Source: Streptomyces sp. Root431
GTDB taxonomy: Bacteria; Actinomycetota; Actinomycetes; Streptomycetales; Streptomycetaceae
NCBI RefSeq assembly: GCF_001426585.1
Contig: NZ_LMEI01000009.1
Location: 720,247-784,246 of the forward strand
Length of the DNA: 64,000 bases
Reading direction: 5' to 3'
In this document: piece by piece, positions 24,315 through 33,317 of the stretch
Position numbering within the stretch: position 1 is the stretch's first letter
How the letters are laid out: every line of letters starts with the position of its first letter
The notes under the pieces: model-generated
What the model saw: the letters and a program-made list of their open reading frames with translations, nothing else
What the model was told of the DNA's origin: nothing
The model's database searches: none
Program-made: the position numbers and the translations under genes

Positions 24315-25793
24315 TCATGCGCCCCCGCGGGCTCGGACGAGGTCACGCCGCGACAGACGCGTCCCTCGCTTGTGCTTGATCCTGAAGCAGTCCCCGAGCC
24401 CTGGCTCGTCCTTCCCGCCGTTGACATAGGTAACCGCGTGGGCGCCTCCGTCATCGAGCAGCCGCCCTACGCACTGGGCGAGCGTGTGGGGACCCGAACC
24501 GTCGTACCCCCAGGACAGCCCTGGGGCGTCCATGACGGGAGCCGGATAGAGCACGCCGTCGTCGGTGCGCACCCAGACCGGGTCGTCGAGGATGACCTCC
24601 TTGAGGACCGCTCCCTCGGGCAGGCGCTTGGGCGCCCGGCCTATGTAGGTGATCTCGTTGAGACGGCGGGAGGCGAATTTCCCCTTCACCGCGACCACCG
24701 GGCTGCCGGTCACCGGATCGACGAAGGTCTCCACGGTGTCGTAGCTCTCGTCCCACACCCGGTGCAGAGCGGTCGGCGGCACGACACGCAGCCGGTTGAT
24801 CCACTCGGCCGCGGCCCGGGTGACGTCCGTTCGGGTCACGTGGAACGTGCCACCGTAAGGAAGGTCCTCGCTGCTCCAGGCACTGACATGCTCAAGACAC
24901 TCCACGGCCAGGTCGTCCGTACGCCCGCAGAGTTCGGCGAGTCCGGCGCCGACGACAGCGTCCGTCGCGAGCTCTCCGGGGCCGGGGTCGGACACGCTCG
25001 GAACGGCCGGATGCACCATCGAGTCGCCCGGCCCTGCCGACCAGGAGCGGAGGTTCTCCATCTCCCACGACGTGTGCTCCGCCGCACTGGTCCGGATGCG
25101 GTGGCCGATCGTGAAGCAGGCGCGTCGCAGCGGGGAACCCTCCGGTTCCTGTCGCGCCAGCTCGTAGAGCGGCTCCCAGGAGGGATAGGTGGCCATGTCG
25201 ACCGGGACGGGAGCGTCTCCGGGGGTCCATGCGGTGAGGTGGGCACGGCGACGCAACTCACGGGGCCACCATGGGACGGGGCCGCCCAGGTGCGCGGCAA
25301 GCTCGCTCCACCTCGGGTGGTAGACGAGCTCGGGCCGTTCCCGGTCAACCGCCTGCAGTTCAGGCCCGTCGAAGCCGTAGAAGTGCTCTACGACGACGAG
25401 GCCGGCGGTGTCCGTATGCACGTCGAGAAGGCTCCTCGCATCGGGCATGCCGTCACACGGGAAGACGATGGCGATAACGCCCTCCCGGGTCTCCCAACGC
25501 CCGGTGAAGTACTCGGCACGGATGTCCGTTCCGTCGTCCGCGTCGCGGTACTCGCCCCCGAGGTATCGGGACTCGACCAAGGGTGCCGGGCGCAGCAGAA
25601 GAGGCCCCGCGCCCGCCAGTTCAGGATGGGCAGAGGCGAGCCACCGCGCAAACGCGTATCCGGACCATCTCTTCGGGCCATCAGCGAAGGCCTCGCCGTC
25701 GAGAGGCTCGATGATGCCGTCCTTGAGACGCAGCCACGCCTCCTCCGACAGACCGAACACGTCCTTGAGCTGTGTGGCGGTCAGCTTCTCCAA
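24315..25793 (-). CDS. unrecognised protein paired with KAP-like NTPase
   Basis: 492 aa. The start is taken as TTG 25793 because AAGAGGAGG sits five bases before it; a GTG at 25856 would add 21 residues without a good ribosome binding site. The first 50 residues (EKLTATQLKDVFGLSEEAW) look like a small helical DNA- or protein-binding module. The middle is Trp/Pro-rich mixed alpha/beta, and a C-terminal region (VVAVKGKFASRRLNEITYIG, then DDPVWVRTDDGVLYPAP) looks beta-rich. No catalytic signature recognised. It has no membrane segment and precedes the NTPase on the same strand, suggesting an effector/sensor pair. Confidence 0.7.
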   Translation of the reverse strand: MEKLTATQLKDVFGLSEEAWLRLKDGIIEPLDGEAFADGPKRWSGYAFARWLASAHPELAGAGPLLLRPAPLVESRYLGGEYRDADDGTDIRAEYFTGRWETREGVIAIVFPCDGMPDARSLLDVHTDTAGLVVVEHFYGFDGPELQAVDRERPELVYHPRWSELAAHLGGPVPWWPRELRRRAHLTAWTPGDAPVPVDMATYPSWEPLYELARQEPEGSPLRRACFTIGHRIRTSAAEHTSWEMENLRSWSAGPGDSMVHPAVPSVSDPGPGELATDAVVGAGLAELCGRTDDLAVECLEHVSAWSSEDLPYGGTFHVTRTDVTRAAAEWINRLRVVPPTALHRVWDESYDTVETFVDPVTGSPVVAVKGKFASRRLNEITYIGRAPKRLPEGAVLKEVILDDPVWVRTDDGVLYPAPVMDAPGLSWGYDGSGPHTLAQCVGRLLDDGGAHAVTYVNGGKDEPGLGDCFRIKHKRGTRLSRRDLVRARGGA

Positions 25794-25926
25794 CTCGGCC
25801 TCCTCTTGATGCCACTTGCGTCGCCCATCATGGTGGGCGGGTCTGACAGAGCACACTCGATTCTGTGGACGTATGACCGGGCGCGCCGGGAGAAGCCTGT
25901 GAGTCGATGCGGGCGAGAGGGGCGCT

Positions 25927-27361
25927 GTGGCGGACGTCGACGTGGCGGTCGTGAGGGCGGGAGTGCTGGGCAGGTCGATCGCGTACGCGCTGGCGTGTGC
26001 CGAGCCGAGGCTGCGGATCGTTGTGTCGGGGCGGCGCGGCTCCGGCGCCTCGCAGGCGGCCGGCGCGCTGCTCGGGGTGTTGGGCGAGGTGACGTCGGCC
26101 GGTGTGCGGACCCGGCATGGCGAACTGCGCCTGGGATGGCAGTGGAGGCCGCCGCGCGCTGGCCGGCCTGGCGCGAGGGCTTACGGGAACGGGCCGGGAA
26201 AGCGGCGCCCGCGGACGGGTACGGGGCGGGGACGTACGTCCTGCTCAACGGAGCCTCCGGGCCGATCGACGACGCGTCGTTCGAGGCCATGCGTGCGGCC
26301 GGCGCGCGCTACGGACTGCCTGTCGAGGACAGCGCCGTCTCCGACATACCGGCGTACCGACCGCTGGACAACGACCGGGCGCTGCGGGCCGTCTTCCTGC
26401 CGCAGGAGCGCTTCCTGGACGCACGCCGCTGGATACAGACCCTGGACGCGGCGCTCCGGGCGCTGCCGAACGTGGATCGCGTCGGGGCCGACCGACTGCG
26501 ATCCCACGGATCGTCGCACGAACTCACCACCGGCCAGGGCACGTTGACGGCCGGTCGGGTCGTCGTGGCGGCAGGCGCATGGTCCAGCGCCCTTCTGGAG
26601 CGCGTCGAACCGGAACTACCCGTCCTGCCGGTGGTCTCGGCCGAAGGTACCGCCGTCACCCTCCGCCCCAACGCCCCTGTGCCTCCGCTGGTGTTACGCA
26701 CCCATACCGGGCGTACGCCTGCGGACTCCACGCCGTCCCGCAGGCCGACGGCACCCGGTACCTCGGCGCCTCCGCCGCCCCGGCACTCCATCCCGGCGAC
26801 GCTCCCGCCGCCGGCGCGCTCCGCTTCCTCCTCGATGCGGGCCTCGGTCAACTGCACCACGGCCTGACGGGCGCCAGGATCGACCGCGTCCACCACGGCA
26901 ACCGCCCGGTGGGACTCGACGGACACCCCGTCCTCGGGAACACCGGACGCCCCGGCCTGTGGGTGGCCACCGGTACGCACCGCGACGGCCTGCACGCCTC
27001 ACCGCTGATCGCCCAGGAACTCGCCGCCGAGATCCTGCACGGCACCCCGAGCCCCTGGCTGCCCCCGTGGCGACCGGGCCGGAAGCCGATCGCCGACTCG
27101 ACGGCCGCCGATGCCATCGAGGAAGCGGCGACCCATCACGCGGCCCTCGCCGCCGAGTCCCGGATGCGCCCACCACTGACCGGCGACTGGCCCGGCCTGC
27201 TCGCCGACGCCTACCGGCAGCTCATGCAGCAGACGTACGCACGAATGCCCGACGGCTACGTCCCGCCCCCGGAGCTCGCACCGCTCGGCTACGAACACGG
27301 ACCCGCGCTCGCGAAACTCGCCCAGGGCCACCTCGACCGGCTGGCGGGCCGGCCTTCCTAG
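25927..27361 (+). pseudogene. FAD-dependent amino-acid oxidoreductase, frameshifted (two 1-base deletions)
   Basis: Three consecutive frames together encode a D-amino-acid/glycine-oxidase-like flavoprotein of about 475 aa. Frame one (GTG 25927, behind GAGAGGGG) gives ADVDVAVVRAGVLGRSIAYA up to about 26133. The reading continues one base back as MAVEAAARWPAWREGL to about 26700, then one base back again as HPYRAYACGLHAVPQ through DGHPVLG and GLWVATGTHRDGLH to the TAG at 27361. The dinucleotide motif is also damaged: RAGVLG where GxGxxG is expected. Two independent deletions plus the Gly-to-Arg change indicate decay, though sequencing error could explain the shifts. Confidence 0.8.
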
Positions 27362-27378
27362 AACGAGAACAGCCCGGC

Positions 27379-28707
27379 TCAGGCGTCCTTCTTCACCGGC
27401 TCCAGAATCGCCACGCACTCCACGTGGTGCGTCATCGGGAACAGGTCGAAAGCGCGCAGGGTACGGACCTTGTAGCCGCGTTCCGCGAAGTAGGAGATGT
27501 CTCGGGCCAGGGCCGCCGGGTCGCAGGCGACGTAGGCGATGCGGCGGGCGCCGAGGCCGGCCAGGTGGTGGACGGTCTGCTTGCCGGCGCCGGCGCGGGG
27601 CGGGTCGAGGACGATGAGGTCGACGTCGGTGATGCCCGTGCGCGGGAGGACCGACTCGACCTTGCCCTGCTCGATGCGGACGCGGGGGAAGCCCTCCAGG
27701 TTGTGGCGGGCGTCCTCGACCGCGCGCTTGCCCGACTCGATGCCGAGGACGGCGCCCTGGTCGCCGACGCGGTCGGCGATGGCGCCGGCGAAGAGGCCGA
27801 CGCCGCAGTAGAGGTCGAGGGCGGTTTCGCCCTTGCGGGGGGTCAGGCCCTGCATGACGGCGAGCATGAGGGTCTGGGCGGCCTTCGGGTGGACCTGCCA
27901 GAAGCCGCCGCTGCCGACGCGGTGGGTGCGCTCGTCGGCGCGCTCGCGGACGAAGGCGCGGCCGTGGACGCGGTGGACGCCGCCGTCCTTCTCGTCGACG
28001 CGGAGGACGGAGACCGGCTTGTCGAGTTCGACGAGCGGGAGGCGGCCGCCGGGGCGGGGGGTGAGGATGACCTGGCGGTCGTTCGAGCCCGAGGCGGCGA
28101 TGGCCTCGACGGTGGCCATGCCCTCCCAGGTGCGCTTCTCGATGCCGAGTTCCGAGACGCCCTGGGCGGCGATCATGCAGTGGTCGATCACCTCGACCTC
28201 GTGCGAGCGGTGCTTGCGCAGGCCCGCGTGGCCTTCCTCGTCGATCGCGTACTGGACGCGGGTGCGCCACTGCGGGACCTCGCCCTGCGGCAGCTTGTCG
28301 CCCTCGGCCGGCATGACGGTGCCGTCCCAGCCGGCTTCCTCGGGGGTGAGCCCGGCGAGGCGCAGGAGCTGTTCGGCGATGACCTCGCCCTTGAGGCGGC
28401 GCTGGGCGCCGGGCTTGGCGTGCTGCCAGTCGCAGCCGCCGCACTTGCCGGGGCCCGCGAAGGGGCAGGGGGCCTCGACGCGGTCCTTGGAGGGTTCGAG
28501 GATCGTGATCGCGTCGGCGCGCAGGAAACGGGACGTCTCCTCGCCCTCGGTCACGCGGGCGACGATCTTCTCGCCGGGCAGCGCGTGGCGGACGAAGAGG
28601 ACGCGGCCCTCCTCGGTGCGGGCGATGCAGTGGCCGCCGTGGGCCACCGGTCCGACCTCGACCTCGTACTCTTCCCCGACCAACGACGAAACAGGGGTGT
28701 TCTGCAT
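27379..28707 (-). CDS. TrmA/RlmD-family class I SAM-dependent RNA m5U methyltransferase
   Basis: 442 aa. N-terminal TRAM domain (residues 5-65), a four-Cys iron-sulfur site (CPFAGPGKCGGCDWQ and a later Cys), then the Rossmann methyltransferase: ALDLYCGVGLFAGAIA, VLDPPRAGAG and the catalytic Cys in YVACDPAALARD. The C-terminus HHVECVAILEP is typical. It methylates a uridine in rRNA or tRNA; which one cannot be told. Convergent with the FAD pseudogene and downstream of the APC permease gene. Confidence 0.92.
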   Translation of the reverse strand: MQNTPVSSLVGEEYEVEVGPVAHGGHCIARTEEGRVLFVRHALPGEKIVARVTEGEETSRFLRADAITILEPSKDRVEAPCPFAGPGKCGGCDWQHAKPGAQRRLKGEVIAEQLLRLAGLTPEEAGWDGTVMPAEGDKLPQGEVPQWRTRVQYAIDEEGHAGLRKHRSHEVEVIDHCMIAAQGVSELGIEKRTWEGMATVEAIAASGSNDRQVILTPRPGGRLPLVELDKPVSVLRVDEKDGGVHRVHGRAFVRERADERTHRVGSGGFWQVHPKAAQTLMLAVMQGLTPRKGETALDLYCGVGLFAGAIADRVGDQGAVLGIESGKRAVEDARHNLEGFPRVRIEQGKVESVLPRTGITDVDLIVLDPPRAGAGKQTVHHLAGLGARRIAYVACDPAALARDISYFAERGYKVRTLRAFDLFPMTHHVECVAILEPVKKDA

Positions 28708-28735
28708 GGCGGGGGGACTCCAAGAGGAAGTGGCG

Positions 28736-28772
28736 GTGGGCTGTCGTCCGGATACTTCGGACGGCAGCCCAC
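28736..28772 (-). terminator. hairpin between permease and RNA methyltransferase genes
   Basis: GTGGGCTGTCGTCCG at 28736-28750 pairs with 28758-28772, one G-T wobble, 7-base loop. It lies after the permease stop and before the methyltransferase start: terminator or processing site. Confidence 0.55.
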
Positions 28773-28781
28773 CAGTCTAGT

Positions 28782-28809
28782 TGTTCTTTTCCGGATGTTC
28801 TTTTCCGGA
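28782..28809. repeat. two perfect 14-bp tandem copies
   Basis: TGTTCTTTTCCGGA occurs twice back to back, followed by TCCGGATGTCC. It sits immediately downstream of the permease stop and is A/T-richer than its surroundings. Confidence 0.8.
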
Positions 28810-28824
28810 TCCGGATGTCCTGTT

Positions 28825-30876
28825 CTAGCTGTTCTTCGCCGTCGGTTCCTTCTGGCGCTTCTCCACCGGGCCCCGGCGGACCGAGCCCGGCGCGTTCCAC
28901 TCCTGGCGCTTCCTGGCCCGCTTCTTCGCGACCTCGGAGGACTGGAGCTGGTACGGGACGGAGGTCACCATGACGCCGGGCGTGAAGAGCAGCCGGCCCT
29001 TGAGGCGCAGGGCGCTCTGGTTGTGCAGCAGGTGCTCGTACCAGTGGCCGACGACGTACTCCGGGATGTAGACGGAGACGGCGTCGCGCGGGCTCTCGCG
29101 GCGGATGTTCTTGACGTACTCGATCACCGGGCGGGTGATCTCGCGGTACGGCGAGTCGAGGATCTTGAGCGGGACGTTGATGCCGCGCCGCTCCCATTCC
29201 TCCCTGAGCGCCTTCGTCTCGACCGGGTCGACGTTGACGGTCAGCGCCTCCAGCTCGTTCGCGTGCATGAGCTTGGCGTAGGCCAGGGCGCGGAGCGTGG
29301 GCTTGTGGAGCTTGGAGACGAGGACGATGGAGCGGACCCGGGAGGGGCGTACGTACTCGTCGGGCCGTTCCTCGGCGGCGGCGATCTCCGCGGCGACCGA
29401 GTCGTAGTGCCTGCGGATCGCGGTCATCGTCCCGTAGAAGATCACCATGCCGAGCAGGGCGACCCACGCGCCGTGGGTGAACTTGGTGGCGAGGACGACG
29501 ACGAGGACGAGGCCGGTGAAGAAGGCGCCGAAGGCGTTGATGGCGCGGGAGCGGATCATGTGGCGGCGCTTGGCCGGGTCGCGCTCGGTCTTCAGGTGCC
29601 GGTTCCAGTGCCGGACCATGCCGATCTGGCTCAGCGTGAAGGAGACGAAGACGCCGACGATGTACAGCTGGATCAGCTTGGTCGAGTCGGCCCCGTAGAC
29701 CCAGACCAGGAGCGCGGCGGCGCCCGCGAGGAGCACGATGCCGTTGGAGAAGGTGAGGCGGTCGCCGCGGGTGTGCAGCTGGCGCGGCAGGTAGCGGTCC
29801 TGGGCGAGGATCGAGCCGAGGAGCGGGAAGCCGTTGTACGCCGTGTTGGCGGCCAGGAAGAGGACGAGCGCGGTGGCGGCGGCGAGGAGCACGAAGAAGA
29901 ACGTTCCGTCGCCGAAGACGGCGGCCGCGACCTGGGAGATCACCGGGTCCTGGACATAGCCCGCGCCGACCGGCACGCCGTTGACCAGCAGGTCCTCGGC
30001 GGGCTTCTCGGCCATCCGGACGTCGGTGGCCATGGCCAGGAAGATGATGCCGCAGAACATGGTGACCGCCAGGCCACCCATGAGGGCGAGCGTCGTGGCG
30101 GCGTTCTTCGACTTCGGCTTGCGGAAGGCGGGGACGCCGTTGGAGATCGCCTCGACGCCGGTGAGCGCGGCACAGCCGGAGGAGAAGGCGCGGAGCAGCA
30201 GGAAGACGAGCGCGAAGCCGGCCAGTCCCTGGTGCTCGGGCTTGATCTCGAAGTCGGCGGTGGGGGCCTTCATGGTCTCGTCGAGGACGATCCCCTTGTA
30301 CGCGCCCCAGGCGATCATGATGAAGACGCCGGCGACGAAGACGTACGTCGGGATGGCGAAGAGGCTGCCCGACTCCTTCACGCCGCGCAGGTTCATCACG
30401 GTGAGCAGGATGATCACGCCGACCGCGCAGGCCACCTTGTGCTCGACGACGAAGGGGATCGCGGAGCCGAGGTTCTCGATGCCCGAGGAGATCGAGACGG
30501 CCACGGTCAGGACGTAGTCGACGAGCAGGGCGCTCGCGACGGTGAGTCCGGCCTTCGGCCCGAGGTTGGTGTTGGCGACCTCGTAGTCGCCGCCGCCGCT
30601 CGGGTACGCGTGCACGTTCTGGCGGTACGAGGCGACGACCGTGAACATCAGGACGACGACCGCGAGCGCGATCCACGGGCTGAAGTGGTAGGCCGACAGC
30701 CCCGCGACGGAGAGGACGAGCAGCACCTCACCTGGCGCGTACGCCACCGAGGACAGCGGGTCGGAGGCGAAGACGGGGAGCGCGATCCGCTTGGAGAGCA
30801 GGGTCTCCCCGAGCTTGTCGCTGCGCAGGGCCCGCCCGATCAGGATCCGTTTGGGCACGTCGGTCAGTTTGGACAC
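28825..30876 (-). CDS. APC-superfamily amino acid/polyamine permease
   Basis: 683 aa from GTG 30876 (SKLTDVPKRILIGRALRSDK). About 12 hydrophobic segments in residues 30-480. Conserved marks include FASDPLSSVAYAPGEVLLVL near the start, ALTGVEAISNGVPAF in the middle and a long cytoplasmic C-terminal domain (residues 500-683). This matches the large APC permeases that sit opposite TrkA-type regulatory genes in Streptomyces. Substrate not identifiable. Divergent from the two trkA-type genes, sharing a 234-base promoter region. Confidence 0.9.
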   Translation of the reverse strand: MSKLTDVPKRILIGRALRSDKLGETLLSKRIALPVFASDPLSSVAYAPGEVLLVLSVAGLSAYHFSPWIALAVVVLMFTVVASYRQNVHAYPSGGGDYEVANTNLGPKAGLTVASALLVDYVLTVAVSISSGIENLGSAIPFVVEHKVACAVGVIILLTVMNLRGVKESGSLFAIPTYVFVAGVFIMIAWGAYKGIVLDETMKAPTADFEIKPEHQGLAGFALVFLLLRAFSSGCAALTGVEAISNGVPAFRKPKSKNAATTLALMGGLAVTMFCGIIFLAMATDVRMAEKPAEDLLVNGVPVGAGYVQDPVISQVAAAVFGDGTFFFVLLAAATALVLFLAANTAYNGFPLLGSILAQDRYLPRQLHTRGDRLTFSNGIVLLAGAAALLVWVYGADSTKLIQLYIVGVFVSFTLSQIGMVRHWNRHLKTERDPAKRRHMIRSRAINAFGAFFTGLVLVVVLATKFTHGAWVALLGMVIFYGTMTAIRRHYDSVAAEIAAAEERPDEYVRPSRVRSIVLVSKLHKPTLRALAYAKLMHANELEALTVNVDPVETKALREEWERRGINVPLKILDSPYREITRPVIEYVKNIRRESPRDAVSVYIPEYVVGHWYEHLLHNQSALRLKGRLLFTPGVMVTSVPYQLQSSEVAKKRARKRQEWNAPGSVRRGPVEKRQKEPTAKNS

Positions 30877-31110
30877 GGAGAGGATCGTAAGCGTTCGAAA
30901 TCCGCCATGCTCACCGGCACCCCCGATCCGCACCGAATCTCCCTGAGTACCACCTCGGATGCGGTCCCCGCCAGCGTTGCCGCATAAGCTCGGACCGGGC
31001 AACCCGGCAGGGCGTTGCCCGCCGCGGCCCGGGCGGTTCGGGCGAGGAAAGTTGTGGGCAGGGTGTTTTCGCAGGTCAGCAGGGCGATCAGGAGTGCGGG
31101 GTAAGGGGAC
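30877..31110. promoter_or_regulatory. divergent promoter region, permease / trkA pair
   Basis: 234 bases between GTG 30876 (minus) and GTG 31111 (plus). It must hold promoters in both directions. No convincing consensus boxes; A/T patches are at about 30885-30905 and 31050-31075. Confidence 0.5.
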
Positions 31111-31779
31111 GTGCACATCGTCATCATGGGCTGCGGGCGAGTGGGAGCCGCTCTCGCGCAGACCCTCGAACAGCAGGGGCACACCGTCGCGGTCGTCGAC
31201 CAGGACCCGACGGCTTTCCGTCGTCTGGGGTCCGGTTTCGGCGGACGGCGCGTCACGGGCGTGGGCTTCGACCAGGACACGCTGCGCGAGGCCGGGATCG
31301 AGGACGCCGGTGCCTTCGCCGCGGTGAGCAGCGGCGACAACTCCAACATCATCGCGGCGCGGGTCGCGCGCGAGATGTTCGGCATCGAGAACGTGGCGGC
31401 GCGGATCTACGACCCGCGGCGCGCCGAGGTCTACCAGCGCCTCGGGATCCCGACGGTCGCGACGGTCCGCTGGACCGCCGACCAGATGCTGCGGCGGCTG
31501 CTGCCCTCCGGCGCGGAGCCGCTGTGGCGGGACCCGAGCGGCGGCGTGCAGCTCGCGGAGGTGCACACCTCCCCCGCCTGGATCGGCCACAAGGTCAGCC
31601 GTCTCCAGGAGGAGACCGGCGTCCGTGTCGCCTTCCTCACCCGACTGGGCGAAGCGATTCTGCCGACCTCTCAGACGGTGCTCCAGGAGGGTGACCTGGT
31701 GCACGTGATGATGCGTACGGACGACATCGCGAAGGTCGAGGAGGCCTTCGCCGAGGGTCCTGAGGAGGGCGGTCACTGA
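31111..31779 (+). CDS. TrkA-family potassium channel/transporter regulatory protein (first copy)
   Basis: 222 aa, GTG start (MHIVIMGCGRVGAALA). RCK-N Rossmann domain has GCGRVG for NAD binding and D33 (VVDQD) at the end of strand two. TrkA-C domain from about residue 135. Such proteins gate K+ or other cation transporters by binding nucleotides. Its stop overlaps the start of the second copy (TGATG), and it diverges from the APC permease, which may be its partner. Confidence 0.9.
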   Translation: MHIVIMGCGRVGAALAQTLEQQGHTVAVVDQDPTAFRRLGSGFGGRRVTGVGFDQDTLREAGIEDAGAFAAVSSGDNSNIIAARVAREMFGIENVAARIYDPRRAEVYQRLGIPTVATVRWTADQMLRRLLPSGAEPLWRDPSGGVQLAEVHTSPAWIGHKVSRLQEETGVRVAFLTRLGEAILPTSQTVLQEGDLVHVMMRTDDIAKVEEAFAEGPEEGGH

Positions 31780-32456
31780 TGCGTGTCGCTATTGCGGGCG
31801 CGGGTGCGGTGGGCCGTTCCATCGCGGGCGAGCTCCTGGAGAACGGTCACGAGGTCCTGCTGATCGACAAGGCGCCCACCGCCATCTCGGTGGAGCGGGT
31901 GCCGCAGGCGGAGTGGCTGCTCGCCGACGCCTGTGAGATCACGTCCCTCGACGAGGCGGCGCTCCAGCGCTGCAACGTGGTGATCGCGGCGACCGGTGAC
32001 GACAAGGTGAACCTGGTCGTCTCGCTGCTCGCCAAGACCGAGTACGGCGTGCCGCGGGTCGTCGCCCGCGTGAACAACCCGAAGAACGAGTGGCTGTTCA
32101 ACGAGGCCTGGGGCGTGGACGTCGCCGTCTCGACGCCGCGTCTCATGTCGGCCCTGGTCGAGGAGGCGGTGAGCGTCGGCGACCTCGTCCGGCTGCTCCG
32201 CTTCAGCCACGGCGACGCGAACCTGGTCGAGCTGACGCTCCCGCCGGAGTCGGCGCTCGCCGGTACCTCCGTCGGGGACGTGGACTGGCCCCAGGACACC
32301 TCGCTGGTGACGATCATCCGCGGTTCGCGGGTGCTGACGCCGAGCGCGGAGGAGACCCTGGAGGCCGGTGACGAGCTGCTGTTCGTGGCGGCGCAGGCCC
32401 GCGAGGAGCAGCTGGAGGACCTGTTGCAGGTCCGCCGCGAGACCACCGAGTCCTGA
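31779..32456 (+). CDS. TrkA-family regulatory protein (second copy)
   Basis: 225 aa. RCK-N with AGAGAVGRSIAGELL and D29 (LIDKA), then TrkA-C with ESALAGTSVGDVDWP. It overlaps the first copy by one base. Two separate TrkA-like chains may form a heteromeric gating ring, unlike the single TrkA of enteric bacteria (inference). A long perfect hairpin follows the stop. Confidence 0.9.
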   Translation: MRVAIAGAGAVGRSIAGELLENGHEVLLIDKAPTAISVERVPQAEWLLADACEITSLDEAALQRCNVVIAATGDDKVNLVVSLLAKTEYGVPRVVARVNNPKNEWLFNEAWGVDVAVSTPRLMSALVEEAVSVGDLVRLLRFSHGDANLVELTLPPESALAGTSVGDVDWPQDTSLVTIIRGSRVLTPSAEETLEAGDELLFVAAQAREEQLEDLLQVRRETTES

Positions 32457-32474
32457 CGGACCGGAGGACCTCTC

Positions 32475-32526
32475 GTACGGGGAAGGGCCCGGAACCTGGT
32501 GACAGGTTCCGGGCCCTTCCCCGTAC
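32475..32526. terminator. 24-bp perfect hairpin, GTGA loop
   Basis: GTACGGGGAAGGGCCCGGAA begins the left arm (32475-32498); the right arm is 32503-32526. All 24 pairs match, loop GTGA. Placed between convergent genes, so it can end transcripts from both sides. Confidence 0.9.
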
Positions 32527-32567
32527 GCGTACGAACGCGGTGCCGCTCAGACCTCCGAGCGTGCCGC

Positions 32568-33314
32568 TCAGGCCTCCGGCGTGCTCCGCGCGGCCTCCTT
32601 GCGGGCCTTCTCGGCCTGCTCCTCGGCCTCCATCTCGGCGAAGACGTCGATCGGCGGCGGCGCCTTCGCGAGGAACATCCAGGTGAGGTAGACCGCGAGC
32701 AGGAACGGCGGGATCTTCAGGGCGACCAGGACCCAGCCGAACTTGGTCGTGTCGGCCCACCAGTACATCGGGAAGAGGATCGCGCACTTGGCGAGCAGGA
32801 TCAGGCCCCAGGCCAGGCTGGCCTTCGCGTACGCCTTCTTGCGGCCGGGGTTGCGGGTGCGCCAGGAGAGGTTCTCCTTGAAGACCGGGCCGAGGATCAG
32901 GCCGATCAGCGGGACGCCCGCGAGCGTGGTGATGATGTACGCGAGGGCGAGGCCCAGGGTGTACAGCATGCCGGGCAGGTAGAAGTCCTTGGCGTTGCCC
33001 GTCATCATCGCGAAGACGACACCGAAGGCGACACCGAAGACGCCGCTGAAGGCGTGCTTGACGGTGTCGCGCCGGATCAGCCGGACGGCGACCAGGACCA
33101 GCGAGACCGCGAGCGCGGCGATCGCCGAGATGTGCAGGTCCTTGTTGATCGTGAAGATCGTGACGAAGAGCAGGCCGGGCACGACCGTCTCGATCATGCC
33201 CCGCAGGCCGCCGAAGGCCTCGAACAGCGCGGCCTCGGTGACCTCCTTCGAGGCCTGGGCGTCCTGCGGGGCCTGGGCGTCCTGATCCGTGGTCGGCTTG
33301 TCGAGGGACGTCAC
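32568..33314 (-). CDS. DUF3159 family membrane protein
   Basis: 248 aa, GTG start. Six to seven hydrophobic segments between residues 45 and 225; typical FGGLRGMIETVVPGLLFV and GVVFAMMTGNAKDFYLPGM. Family DUF3159 is widespread in Actinobacteria, function unknown. Paired with the OB-fold gene three bases upstream, an arrangement conserved in the group. C-terminus is charged (EEQAEKARKEAARS). Confidence 0.88.
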   Translation of the reverse strand: MTSLDKPTTDQDAQAPQDAQASKEVTEAALFEAFGGLRGMIETVVPGLLFVTIFTINKDLHISAIAALAVSLVLVAVRLIRRDTVKHAFSGVFGVAFGVVFAMMTGNAKDFYLPGMLYTLGLALAYIITTLAGVPLIGLILGPVFKENLSWRTRNPGRKKAYAKASLAWGLILLAKCAILFPMYWWADTTKFGWVLVALKIPPFLLAVYLTWMFLAKAPPPIDVFAEMEAEEQAEKARKEAARSTPEA

Positions 33315-33317
33315 CGG

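Noticed and set aside
26959..30987. Very long plus-strand frame across the RNA methyltransferase and permease genes
   Set aside because: Mirror frame; both minus-strand proteins show full family motifs.
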